From Acidobacteriota bacterium (GTDB taxonomy: Bacteria; Acidobacteriota; Aminicenantia; UBA2199): 50,279 nt of DNA. The translations under genes and the position numbers were made by a program. Each line of letters opens with the position of its first letter. The first letter of the stretch is position 1. Below the pieces are notes generated by a model that made no database searches, was not told the DNA's origin, and saw nothing but the letters and a program-made list of their open reading frames with translations. Of this stretch, positions 8,293-15,921 are shown piece after piece. The stretch covers positions 1 through 50,279 of the forward strand of contig JAKLEC010000005.1 of assembly GCA_022711715.1 (NCBI GenBank), in the 5' to 3' direction.

Positions 8293-8894
8293 GGAAGCTG
8301 GAGTACAATCTCGCCCGCCAGCCACGGCTGGACGTCTTCGCCTTCGTCCTGCGCGCCGCCCTGCTGTTCCTCCTGGCGCTGCTGCTGGCCGGCCTGGCCG
8401 CCGCCTATTGGGGCGGGCGCCGCGCCCGCCAGGAGGCCGCGGCGCCCGCCGCCGGGCGGCTCCGCGACCTGGCCGGCGAGACCAGCCGCCTGCGCGCCGA
8501 AATCGAGTCCAGACAGCGCGCGCTGGGCGGCCAACTGGCCGTGGCCAACGTCCTGATCGAGCGCAAGAGCTATTCCTTCGTGGGACGCCTGGATTTCCTG
8601 GAGCATGTCGCCGGACCGGGCATCCGCCTGCGCAGCCTCTCGCTGGTGAACCAGCGCGGCGACCGCGTGAGCCTGGCCCTCAGCGCCCGCTCGCTTCCCG
8701 AGCTGTTCGCCGTATACAAGAAGCTGTCCGCCTACGGCCTGGCCATCGCCAGCGAAACCCAGACCCCGGACGAGTACCTGGTACAACTCAGCTTCTCCGC
8801 CCCCGATCCGGAGGCGCCTTCGCCGCGGACCGCTCCGAGCCGGAAAAGTCCCCAGCGGACGCCGATGACTCCCCGGAGGCCTGATCGCAAATGA
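8289..8894 (+). CDS. pilN: PilN-like inner-membrane alignment protein
   Basis: 201 residues. It opens with MRKLEYNLARQP, matching the short cytoplasmic PilN tail (INLL/YNLAR type) that binds PilM. A single transmembrane helix spans about residues 19-42, then a coiled-coil stretch (about 50-85) and an alpha/beta domain. The last about 30 residues are rich in Pro, Ser and Arg and probably disordered. Four-base overlaps on both sides (ATGA) join it to pilM and pilO. Confidence 0.75.
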   Translation: MRKLEYNLARQPRLDVFAFVLRAALLFLLALLLAGLAAAYWGGRRARQEAAAPAAGRLRDLAGETSRLRAEIESRQRALGGQLAVANVLIERKSYSFVGRLDFLEHVAGPGIRLRSLSLVNQRGDRVSLALSARSLPELFAVYKKLSAYGLAIASETQTPDEYLVQLSFSAPDPEAPSPRTAPSRKSPQRTPMTPRRPDRK

Positions 8895-9409
8895 GGCCAT
8901 ACCGGATCACCCTCATGTCGCTGCTGGTCCTGGTGGCCGTCGCCGCGGCGGTGCTGCTCCTGTCCCTGGGCTGGGGGGCGTCCCAGGACCTGCGTCGCCA
9001 GGGCCGCGGCGACCCGCAGGCCGCCCTGCGCCGGCAGGAACAGGAGCTGGCGCAGACGGCCGCCGAGCACAAGGAATGGCAGCGACTGCCCGAGGACCTG
9101 CGCCGCTTCCGCGAGCGCACCATCATCACCCTGGACGGCTTCGCCCGTTTTCGCCGCGACCTGAACCTTTGCCTGGACGACAACAACCTGCGGGCCCCGA
9201 ACATTTCCTTCAATTTCCAACAGCGCCAGAACGGCCTGCAGCCGGTGGCCATGCAGTTCAGCCTGAACGGTCCCTATCGCAGCCTGAAGAAGTTCATCTA
9301 TGACATGGAACGCAAGCCGCAGATGGCGTTCATCCGCTCGGTCGACATGAGCGCCAGCGGTGACGCCGTCAACGCCCACTTCAGCATGGAGGCCTACCTT
9401 GGCGACTGA
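8891..9409 (+). CDS. pilO: PilO-like inner-membrane alignment protein
   Basis: 172 residues: one N-terminal transmembrane helix (about 8-27), a coiled-coil segment rich in Arg, Glu and Gln (about 38-75) and a C-terminal ferredoxin-like fold ending in VNAHFSMEAYL. The pattern QFSLNGPYRSLKKFIYDMER...IRSVDM is characteristic of PilO/GspM-type periplasmic domains. It should pair with PilN to link the inner-membrane platform with PilP and the secretin. Confidence 0.75.
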   Translation: MRPYRITLMSLLVLVAVAAAVLLLSLGWGASQDLRRQGRGDPQAALRRQEQELAQTAAEHKEWQRLPEDLRRFRERTIITLDGFARFRRDLNLCLDDNNLRAPNISFNFQQRQNGLQPVAMQFSLNGPYRSLKKFIYDMERKPQMAFIRSVDMSASGDAVNAHFSMEAYLGD

Positions 9410-9836
9410 ACGTTGCGGCCTGTCGCGACTCACGCTGCCGGCACTGCTGCTGGCGCTGGCGACCGCGCCGGCAGGCGCCGAGCTGCTCAAGCTGAGCCAG
9501 CTGCAGCGCCCCGCGCCGCGCTTCACGGTGAAGCGCGACCTGTTCGCCGGCGCGGAGACGCCGGCGCCGGCGCGGGCCGGCAAACAGGAGGAAACGCAGT
9601 CGCAGTCCCTGCAGCAGAGCATCGCCGAGGAGATCGCCAGCTCGGTGAGCTTCGAGGGCATCATCCTCAAGGGCGGCAAGCCGCTGGCGCTGCTCAACGT
9701 CAGCGGCGAGTACCACACCGTCGGCGAGGGCGAGACGATCCTGGGCAAGATCCGCGTCCTGACGATCACCCGCGAGCGGGTGACCATCGAGTACGACGGC
9801 CAGCCCTACGAGATCCGCAAGAAAGGAGAGGAATAA
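9399..9836 (+). CDS. pilP: PilP-like periplasmic pilus assembly protein (TTG start)
   Basis: 145 residues from the TTG at 9399. This start is chosen because GGAGG sits six bases upstream and a clean signal peptide follows (LSRLTLPALLLALATAPAGA). An upstream in-frame ATG would add 13 residues before the signal peptide. The C-terminal region FEGIILKGGKPLALLNVSGEYHTVGEGETI...VTIEYDGQPYEI has the beta pattern of PilP/GspC HR domains. It has no lipobox, unlike many PilP. It overlaps pilO by 11 bases and pilQ by one (TAATG). It should bridge PilNO to the secretin in the periplasm. Confidence 0.75.
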   Translation: MATERCGLSRLTLPALLLALATAPAGAELLKLSQLQRPAPRFTVKRDLFAGAETPAPARAGKQEETQSQSLQQSIAEEIASSVSFEGIILKGGKPLALLNVSGEYHTVGEGETILGKIRVLTITRERVTIEYDGQPYEIRKKGEE

Positions 9837-11971
9837 TGGCAGCGAACGCGCATCCGCACCGCATGGCATTCCTGCTGGCCGCCCTGCTCGTCTGGCAAGG
9901 CTGCCTGACCACCACGTCCAACCTGCGCCAGGCCCGGGAGCTGTACACGACGGGCGACTACGACCGGGCCAGCGAGGTCCTGCAGAAGGCGGCCGCCGAG
10001 AACCCGCGCAGCGAAGAGATCAAGACCCTGCTGTTCCGCGCTCAGCTGGGCAGCTACCTGCAGCACCGGCAGCTGGCGCGCGCCCGCGTCCGCGACAACG
10101 ACCGCGCCGCGGCGCTGCGCGAGTACCAGCAGGCCCTGGCCGTCTTCCCCGGCAACCGCGAGCTGCAGGCGGAATACGACGCCTACGTCAACCCCAGGAA
10201 GGCCGCCGCCGAGAAGCCGCAGCCGGCCATCGTGCCGCCGGTGCAGTTGCGCGTGCGCCCCGACGAGAAGGTCAGCCTGAGCCTGCGCAACACGCCGATC
10301 AGCAACATCTTCAAGAGCCTGGGCCGCACCTTCGGCGTCAACTTCATCTTCGACAAGGACTTCCGCGACTTCCTGCACAGCCTGGAGATCGAAAACTCGG
10401 GCTTCTACGAGATCCTGCGCGTGCTGTGCATGGTCTCCTCCTCGCAGTACCGGGTGCTGGACCCGACGTCCGTCATCGTCTACCCCGACATCTTCGCCAA
10501 GAAGAAGGCCTTCGACCTGCGCGGCATCAAGACATTCTACCTGTCGGACATCAAGGCCGAGGACGCGCGCAAGCTGGTGCAGACGGTGTTCCGCGACGAG
10601 CAGCTGCTCATCCAGGAGGATCCCAACCTCAACGCCCTGGTCATCCGCGGCGACTTCCAGTCACTGGCCGACGTCGAGCGCTTTCTGGGCCGCATCGACA
10701 AGGGCAGGAGCGAGGTCGAGGTGCACATCGAGATCCTGGAGATCAACCGCACCCTGATCAGCAAGCTGGGGGCCGACTTCGCCAGCGGCACCTTCGGACT
10801 CGCGGCGGGCGTGCTGGGCGAGGACGGCAAGGTCTCCTCGACGCTGAACGTCGAGGACCTGGGCAGCACCAACTTCTTCATGACCATCCCCACCGTGGCC
10901 ATGAACTTCCTGGAATCGGACAGCAACAACAAGATCCTGGCCAAGCCCAACCTGCGCGGCCTGGACGGCGAGGAGATCTCCTTCATGGTCGGCGACGAGG
11001 TGCCCATCCCCGAGACCCAGTTCCAGGCCATCGCCGCCGGCGGCATCAACTCCTCGCCGGTGACCACCTACCGCTACCGCAACGTCGGCGTGGAGATCAA
11101 GGTCACCCCCTTCGTCCACCAGAACAACGAGGTGACGCTGAAAACCAAGCTGACGATCAACTTCATCTCCTCGGGCGCCACCTCGTCCTTCCCCACCTTC
11201 GGCAAGCGCGAGATCGAGAACAAGATCCGCCTCAAGGAGGGGGAGACCAACATCATCGGCGGCCTGATCCGCGACGACATCCGCGGCTCGATCAACGGCA
11301 TCCCGCTGCTGAGCAAGATTCCGCTGCTGGGGAAGCTGTTCGGCCGCTCGGACCGCGACATCAGCCAGACCGACCTGATCTTCTCCATCACCCCCAAGGT
11401 CATCCGCCGCACGCCGGTCAGCGCCGAGGACAACCAGGCCATCTGGAGCGGCGGCATGCAGCCGGGCTCGGGGCTGGCCCCCATGGAGCCCGGCCGCGGC
11501 GAGGGGGAGGGCGAGGAGCCGCCGACAACCGAGGCGGCCGGCATGGAGGAGGCGCGCGCGCCCGAAGCCGGCGCCGGCGACCGGATCACCATCGATCCGG
11601 CCCAGGCCGCCCTGCCGGCCAACTCCGACGCCTTCTTTACCGTGCGCATCGAGTCGCAGGCCCCGCTGGCCAGCCTGGCGCTGCGCGGCTCCATCAGCGG
11701 CGCGGGCTGCGAGATCCTGGAGGTCAACGCCGACGCCCTGAGCGGGAAAGGGGTGAAGGTGCTGAAGAACGTGTCGGGGAACGGTTTCGACCTGGGGCTG
11801 TCGCTCAGCGACACCGGCACCCAGGCGCTGGCCGGGGCCGCCATCCAGGTGAAAGCCAAGTTCGGCGCCAAGGGGCGCTGCCAGTTCACCATCGGCGGCA
11901 TCAGCGCCTACGACGCCAAGCGCAACCGCGTGCCGATCGCCGGCGCCTCCTGCCCAATCACTGTCGAGTGA
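9836..11971 (+). CDS. pilQ: secretin (PilQ/GspD) with N-terminal TPR and C-terminal cohesin-like domain
   Basis: 711 residues. A lipoprotein-type signal ends at C23 (VWQGC). Residues about 30-125 form TPR-like helices (ARELYTTGDYDRASEVLQKA). Residues about 140-290 hold the STN/N-domains (LSLRNTPISNIFKSLGRTFGVNFIFD, FYLSDIKAEDARKLVQTVF). The secretin core is about 295-530, with the hallmark VPIPETQ, YRNVGVEIKVTP and ENKIRLKEGETNIIGGLI...KIPLLGKLFG. After an acidic linker a beta-rich domain (about 580-711, ITIDPAQAALPANSDAFFTV) looks like a cohesin fold. It forms the outer-membrane pore. A strong GAAAGGAGAGG ribosome site precedes the ATG. It is the last gene of the serS-pil operon. Confidence 0.92.
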   Translation: MAANAHPHRMAFLLAALLVWQGCLTTTSNLRQARELYTTGDYDRASEVLQKAAAENPRSEEIKTLLFRAQLGSYLQHRQLARARVRDNDRAAALREYQQALAVFPGNRELQAEYDAYVNPRKAAAEKPQPAIVPPVQLRVRPDEKVSLSLRNTPISNIFKSLGRTFGVNFIFDKDFRDFLHSLEIENSGFYEILRVLCMVSSSQYRVLDPTSVIVYPDIFAKKKAFDLRGIKTFYLSDIKAEDARKLVQTVFRDEQLLIQEDPNLNALVIRGDFQSLADVERFLGRIDKGRSEVEVHIEILEINRTLISKLGADFASGTFGLAAGVLGEDGKVSSTLNVEDLGSTNFFMTIPTVAMNFLESDSNNKILAKPNLRGLDGEEISFMVGDEVPIPETQFQAIAAGGINSSPVTTYRYRNVGVEIKVTPFVHQNNEVTLKTKLTINFISSGATSSFPTFGKREIENKIRLKEGETNIIGGLIRDDIRGSINGIPLLSKIPLLGKLFGRSDRDISQTDLIFSITPKVIRRTPVSAEDNQAIWSGGMQPGSGLAPMEPGRGEGEGEEPPTTEAAGMEEARAPEAGAGDRITIDPAQAALPANSDAFFTVRIESQAPLASLALRGSISGAGCEILEVNADALSGKGVKVLKNVSGNGFDLGLSLSDTGTQALAGAAIQVKAKFGAKGRCQFTIGGISAYDAKRNRVPIAGASCPITVE

Positions 11972-11973
11972 CG

Positions 11974-11999
11974 GCTCCGCCCGTCCGCTTGCGCGGAGC
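11974..11999 (+). terminator. stem-loop immediately after pilQ
   Basis: GCTCCGC and GCGGAGC pair perfectly (7 bp, 12-nt loop) two bases after the pilQ stop codon. There is no T run, so it may be a transcript end stabiliser or a rho-assisted stop. Confidence 0.35.
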
Positions 12000-12002
12000 A
12001 TG

Positions 12003-12274
12003 ACCGGTCAGGGTGCGAGCGGGTAGGCCTATCGCTCCAATATCCAAGCAGCAAATCCCAAACAAATTCCAAGTTCCAAAATCCAATGACCCAAACCAGG
12101 GCGCTCAATTGATCGGGGGTCTATACCGGAAAATAGGCAGTGATTCCATAGGCGAGTGCGTTTACTCTTCGTTTGGGTCATTGGGACATTGGTGCTTGGT
12201 GCTGATTTGGAATGTGATGCTTGGAATTTGGCGCTTCAGTCCTGCCAGATTCTGAAAGTTACTCTGGACAGATC
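12003..12274. repeat. CCAAATTCC-type inverted-repeat element (copy 2)
   Basis: This fills most of the 431-nt gap between the convergent pilQ and HU genes; no gene is supportable there. The left arm (about 12037-12098) is CCAAT/CCAAG/CAAATTCCAAGTTCC units. The right arm (about 12172-12232) is TTTGGGTCATTGGGACATTGG...GGAATTTGG. Outside the right arm comes AGTCCTGCCAGAT (from 12238) and TGGACAGATC (12265-12274), both shared with the copy before serS. Outside the left arm, read on the minus strand, a related GCTTGGATATTGGAGCGATAGG stretch appears. Confidence 0.7.
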
Positions 12275-12307
12275 GGACATGAAAAACTCAAGCGGCCCGC
12301 GCCCGCA

Positions 12308-12329
12308 CCGATCCCCTGGCAGGGATCGG
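12308..12329. terminator. GC-rich stem-loop between convergent pilQ and HU
   Basis: CCGATCCC / GGGATCGG, 8 bp with a 6-nt loop. It lies in the convergent spacer and could serve either strand. No clear T tract follows. Confidence 0.3.
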
Positions 12330-12360
12330 GGGATGGGGCGGAAAGGGGACGAAGAACGGC

Positions 12361-12380
12361 GCGGGGGATGCCTCCCCCGC
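12361..12380 (-). terminator. stem-loop downstream of the HU gene
   Basis: GCGGGGGA / TCCCCCGC, a perfect 8-bp stem with a 4-nt loop, 22 nt beyond the HU stop on the minus strand. The sequence after it is pyrimidine-rich but has no pure T run. Confidence 0.4.
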
Positions 12381-12402
12381 TATGAAGAAAGCAACGGTCT
12401 CG

Positions 12403-12675
12403 CTACTTGACCCGGTCCTTCAGGGCCTTGCCGGCGCGGAACACCGGGACGTTCTTGGCCTTGATGGAGATCTTCTGGCCGGTCTTGGGATTGATGCCGA
12501 TCTTGGCCTTGCGGTGAGCGACGGCGAAGGTGCCGAAGCCGACCAGCGTCACCTTGTTCTTCTTCTTCAGGCAGGTGGCGACCGAGTCCAGGAAGGCGTT
12601 GACCATCTTCTCCGTCTCGGACACCTTCAGGTTCGCGTTCTCCGCGATCGCCTTGACCAGTTCGGTTTTGTTCAT
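12403..12675 (-). CDS. hup: HU-family DNA-binding protein
   Basis: 90 residues, the exact family length. It opens MNKTELVKAIAE, has the GFGTF turn, the DNA-intercalating arm around INPKTGQKI and ends PVFRAGKALKDRVK. It bends and compacts DNA as a dimer. The upstream in-frame codons are rejected because the ATG at 12675 has AGGAGG at ideal spacing and the family N-terminus. TTGACT-N17-TACAAT lies 18 nt upstream. HU and IHF share this fold; the sequence is closer to HU. Confidence 0.95.
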   Translation of the reverse strand: MNKTELVKAIAENANLKVSETEKMVNAFLDSVATCLKKKNKVTLVGFGTFAVAHRKAKIGINPKTGQKISIKAKNVPVFRAGKALKDRVK

Positions 12676-12693
12676 GCGTGCCTCCTGCGAAGG

Positions 12694-12722
12694 ATTGTAA
12701 GAAGCCGGATCGGCAAAGTCAA
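12694..12722 (-). promoter_or_regulatory. sigma70-type promoter of the HU gene
   Basis: On the minus strand TTGACT (12722-12717), 17 nt, TACAAT (12699-12694). The leader would be about 11-12 nt and carry the AGGAGG site. Confidence 0.65.
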
Positions 12723-12841
12723 GCAAAATCAAGGGGTTTGCGATTTTTTCCCCCCGAAACCCTCTGCCAGACTGGGATTCCGGGGATTGAAGCCGATAAA
12801 TCCCCTGCTGACGGCGAGTCCGGCATGCAGCGCTGCCCGGC

Positions 12842-12870
12842 TTGTGGCCCGCGGCGGCATGCTGTATAAT
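12842..12870 (+). promoter_or_regulatory. promoter of the coiled-coil / glycosyltransferase / thiI operon
   Basis: TTGTGG (12842-12847), 17 nt, TATAAT (12865-12870). GAGGAGG follows 16 nt downstream of the -10, and the ATG is at 12894. Confidence 0.6.
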
Positions 12871-12893
12871 CAGCCCCGAGAGGAGGACCGCGC

Positions 12894-13445
12894 ATGGAAC
12901 CCTTCATCCAGGCCGCCCCGGAGATCGACGTCAACGCCATCATGGCCGCCATCGAAAAGCAGATCCAGGAGCGGAAGGATTCCGGGCTGCTGAAGCAGAG
13001 CGACATCGACGAGATCGTCGACATGGAGCTGCAGCCGCTGCCCGACTTCCAGGACATTCCCAACGTCTACGAGCCGGTGCTCTACCCCGGCTTCGAGGCC
13101 AACGTGGCCCCGGCGCCGCCGGCGGAGGAGAGCTTCGGGGAAAAGGGCCCGGCCAAGGCGGCGCTGAAGGCGCTGCGCCGGCTGCTGGAGCCGTGGCGGC
13201 GCTTCATGAACCGCCCGGTGTACCTGGAGCTGAAGAACGAGGCCGCCGGTCTGCGCCGCATCGCCGTGCAGAGCAGCGAATACGTCCGCCTGCTGCACAA
13301 CGCCCTGCACAACCTGGTCGTCGAGTCGACCAAGATGAAGACCGACGAGGAGATGCTCAAGACGCGCCTGCGCGTCCTGGAAGACCGCGTCGAGTTCCTG
13401 GAGAACCGCCAGCGGGCCCTGGAGCGCAGGCTGCCGGGCGAATGA
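12894..13445 (+). CDS. uncharacterised coiled-coil protein of a glycosyltransferase operon
   Basis: 183 residues, function unknown. The N-terminus PEIDVNAIMAAIEKQIQERK resembles the short linker (IDV..IM..I...I..R) often found at the front of proteins in surface-polysaccharide gene clusters. The middle is Pro/Ala-rich; residues about 85-183 are helical and heptad-like (VVESTKMKTDEEMLKTRLRVLEDRVEFLENRQRALERRL), predicting an oligomeric coiled coil. There is no signal peptide or membrane segment. Its stop overlaps the glycosyltransferase ATG by three bases, so the two proteins may act together. Confidence 0.7.
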   Translation: MEPFIQAAPEIDVNAIMAAIEKQIQERKDSGLLKQSDIDEIVDMELQPLPDFQDIPNVYEPVLYPGFEANVAPAPPAEESFGEKGPAKAALKALRRLLEPWRRFMNRPVYLELKNEAAGLRRIAVQSSEYVRLLHNALHNLVVESTKMKTDEEMLKTRLRVLEDRVEFLENRQRALERRLPGE

Positions 13446-14515
13446 ACGTCCACCAGTTCCTCACCTCCTTCTCCTACGGCGACGCCATCGGCAACGAGGC
13501 GCTGGAGATCCGCGATTTCCTGCGCGCCCGGGGCATCGGCTCCGAGATCTTCACCATGCTCTTCCACCCGCGCTACGCCGGCCAGGTGCGCAATTACCAG
13601 GAATACGACCGCTTTTCGGCGCCGGAGAACACCGTCATCTTCCACTTCTCCATCGGCTCGCCGGTGACGCGCAAGTTCCTGCGTTTGAGCGACCGCAAGG
13701 TGATCATTTACCACAACATCACGCCGCATCGCTTCTTCCTCGACTATCACCGCGTCCTGGCCAAGGACTGCTACAAGGGGCGTCTGGAGCTGGGCCGCCT
13801 CGCCGGCCAGGTCGACCTGGCCCTGGGCGACTCGGAGTACAACCGCCGCGAGCTGGAGGAGGCCGGCTTCGCCCGCACCGGCGTCCTGCCGCTGGTGATG
13901 GACTTCGCCAAGTTCGATCGGCCGGTGCTGCCGGTGTACCGCGAGCTCTACGGCGACGGACGCCGCAACCTGCTCTTCATCGGCCGCGTCATTCCCAACA
14001 AGAAGGTGGAGGACGTCATCCGCGTCTTCGCCGCCTACCAGCGGCACTTCGATCCGGGCTCGCGCCTGTTCATCGTCGGCGAACATCGCGGCTTCGAGCG
14101 CTACCTGTCGGCGCTGCAGGGCCTGACAACGGCGCTGGGCGCCCGCGACGTCCGCTTCAGCGGCCACGTCCCCCTGGACGAGATGGTCTCGATCGCCAAG
14201 CTCTCCCACCTCTACCTGCACCTGAGCGCGCACGAGGGCTTCTGCGCCCCGCTGGTGGAGAGCTTCCACCTGGGCATCCCGGTGCTGGCCTACGACGCCG
14301 GCGCCGTGGCCGAAACCCTGAACGGCGGCGGCATCCTGCTGCGCGACAAGGACCCGCTGCGCGTCGCCGCCCTGTGCCACCAGCTGCTGACGCGCCCCGA
14401 GCTGCGCGCGGCCGTGCTGGCCGGCCAGGCGCGGGCGCTGGAGAAGTACCGCCGCCAGCGCACCGGCGGCATCCTGCTCGATTTCCTGGGCGCGCCGGCG
14501 CCCCGGCAACCATGA
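13442..14515 (+). CDS. GT4-type glycosyltransferase
   Basis: 357 residues with a GT-B fold. The C-terminal half shows the family 1/4 landmarks: NLLFIGRVIPNKKVEDVIRVF (nucleotide-sugar lobe start), VRFSGHVPLDEMVSIAKLSHLYLHLSAHEGFCAPLVESFHLGIPVLAYDAGAVAETLNGGGILL, with the EGFCAPLVE motif equivalent to EX7E. The donor sugar and acceptor cannot be told. The N-terminus MNVHQFLTSFSYGDAIGNEALEIRDFLR is typical of a clade that builds surface glycans. It overlaps both neighbours (ATGA at each end). Confidence 0.88.
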   Translation: MNVHQFLTSFSYGDAIGNEALEIRDFLRARGIGSEIFTMLFHPRYAGQVRNYQEYDRFSAPENTVIFHFSIGSPVTRKFLRLSDRKVIIYHNITPHRFFLDYHRVLAKDCYKGRLELGRLAGQVDLALGDSEYNRRELEEAGFARTGVLPLVMDFAKFDRPVLPVYRELYGDGRRNLLFIGRVIPNKKVEDVIRVFAAYQRHFDPGSRLFIVGEHRGFERYLSALQGLTTALGARDVRFSGHVPLDEMVSIAKLSHLYLHLSAHEGFCAPLVESFHLGIPVLAYDAGAVAETLNGGGILLRDKDPLRVAALCHQLLTRPELRAAVLAGQARALEKYRRQRTGGILLDFLGAPAPRQP

Positions 14516-15633
14516 GCGGTTCGGGCCGCGGACTCCCCCGCCGGGCGCTGATCGTGCGCTACGGGGAGATCAGCCTCAAGGGGCGCAACCGCGGCGCCTT
14601 CGAGCAGCGGCTGCGCGACGACCTGGCCTGGTTCCTGAAGGCCCACGGCCACGCCTATGCGGAGATCGAGGTCGAGCGCGGCCGCATCTACGTGCGCGGC
14701 GTCGACGGCGCCCCCGACCTGCGCCAGGTGCTGGGTGTCTACTCCTACAGCCCGGCGCTGGAGATCGAGCGCGACTACGGCCGGCTGCAGGAGGAGGCGG
14801 CGCGTTTTTTCCCCGCCATCCGCGCCAGCCGCGACTTCCGCGTCAGCTGCCAGCGCATCGCCAAGGACTTCCGCCCCGACTCCATGGGCGTGGAGCGCGA
14901 GCTGGGCACGCTCATCGAGAAGAACACCGGCACCCCGGTGCGGCTGCAGGAGCCCGCCTTCGAGCTGCACGTCGAGATCGGCCACCGCCGCATCTACCTG
15001 TTCACCGAGAAGACGCGCGGCTTCGGCGGCTTCCCGGTGGGCAGCGCCGGGCGGCTGGTTTCGCTGCTGTCGGGAGGCATCGACTCGCCGGTGGCCACCT
15101 TCCTGATGATGAAGCGCGGCGTGCTGCCCGTGCTGCTGCACTTCTCGCACTCGGACGAGGAGACCGCCAAGGTGCGGCGCCTGCGCGACCGCCTGCAGGA
15201 GTACGCCGCCGGCCACGAGCTGCCGCTGACCGTCCTTCCCCACGCCGATCTGTTCCAGGGCCGCCTGGGAGACTTGCTCGCCACCCGCCTGGAGCCCTAC
15301 GTCTGCGTGGTCTGCAAGTACCGCATGCACAAGGCGGCGGCCGAGCTGGCAATGCGCGAGGGGGCGCTGGGGGTGATCACCGGCGACAACCTGGCGCAGG
15401 TGGCCTCACAGACGCTGAAGAACCTCTACGCCTCGCGCGCGGCCGCCACGCTGCCCGTTTACAGCCCGCTGATCGCCTTCGAAAAGAACGAGACCATGGC
15501 CCTGGCGCGCGAGATCGGCACGTACGAGATCTCTGTCGCTCCGGCCGCCGGCTGCACGCCGCCGCGCAACCCCAAGACGGGCGTCGATGAGGCCCGCCTG
15601 CTCAAGGTCCTGGACGAGGTCGGCCTGCGCTAG
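14512..15633 (+). CDS. thiI: tRNA 4-thiouridine synthase ThiI, rhodanese-less three-cysteine type
   Basis: 373 residues: an N-terminal ferredoxin-like part, a THUMP domain (about 75-165) and a PP-loop ATP pyrophosphatase (LVSLLSGGIDSPVA, about 182-195). It adenylates and thiolates U8 of tRNA; in some bacteria it also feeds thiamine synthesis. The C-terminal rhodanese domain of the E. coli enzyme is absent. Instead there is a CxxC pair (C265, C268 in CVVCKYRM) and a third cysteine (C348 in AAGCTPP), the pattern of rhodanese-less ThiI proteins that are thought to use an iron-sulfur cluster. Last gene of its operon, overlapping the glycosyltransferase by four bases. Confidence 0.92.
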   Translation: MSGSGRGLPRRALIVRYGEISLKGRNRGAFEQRLRDDLAWFLKAHGHAYAEIEVERGRIYVRGVDGAPDLRQVLGVYSYSPALEIERDYGRLQEEAARFFPAIRASRDFRVSCQRIAKDFRPDSMGVERELGTLIEKNTGTPVRLQEPAFELHVEIGHRRIYLFTEKTRGFGGFPVGSAGRLVSLLSGGIDSPVATFLMMKRGVLPVLLHFSHSDEETAKVRRLRDRLQEYAAGHELPLTVLPHADLFQGRLGDLLATRLEPYVCVVCKYRMHKAAAELAMREGALGVITGDNLAQVASQTLKNLYASRAAATLPVYSPLIAFEKNETMALAREIGTYEISVAPAAGCTPPRNPKTGVDEARLLKVLDEVGLR

Positions 15634-15640
15634 AAAAAAG

Positions 15641-15815
15641 TGATAGTGATAGTGTTAGTGTTAGTAACAGCCATCAAAGAACTTCTGGAATTCTGACAAT
15701 TCCCTGACAAAAGGCATCTTAATTCTGTCTATTATTCTTTTTTATGGCCGGCGATTCTTTTTGGACAGTGCCGGGTAATTGCTGTTCCAAACACTAACAC
15801 TAACACAAACACAAA
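15641..15815. repeat. GTGTTAGTGATAG-type inverted-repeat element (copy 1)
   Basis: It sits between the convergent thiI and rsmD genes. Left arm GTGATAGTGATAGTGTTAGTG, right arm the inverse (CACTAACACTAACACAAACAC, ending near 15815). Inside each arm comes GTAACAGC (15664-15671) and, inverted, GGAACAGCAATTACCC (GCTGTTCC at 15781-15788). The about 110-nt interior is AT-rich with no open frame. Confidence 0.75.
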
Positions 15816-15833
15816 GAGCTCGTTCCCTAGTTC

Positions 15834-15921
15834 CTAGCGGATGGCACAGGCGGCGTTCGAGTCGTCGCGCCGGGTGGGTTCCAGCTGCAACTGCACGCGG
15901 ACCGTGTAGCCGCCGCCCGCC
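15834..15921 (-). pseudogene. possible orphan C-terminal coding remnant
   Basis: Downstream of rsmD on the same strand, in a different frame, a stretch reads GGGYTVRVQLQLEPTRRDDS followed by NAACAIR and a TAG at 15834. The alternating beta-strand pattern and codon usage look coding, but no start codon or ribosome site fits it. It may be the tail of a gene truncated by rearrangement next to the repeat element, or chance in GC-rich DNA. Confidence 0.25.

Noticed and set aside
12013-12255. Small plus-strand open frame in the pilQ-HU spacer
   Set aside because: It lies wholly in repeat arms and has no ribosome site or conserved pattern.
14300-14520. TPP riboswitch for thiI
   Set aside because: thiI starts inside the preceding gene; there is no leader to hold one.
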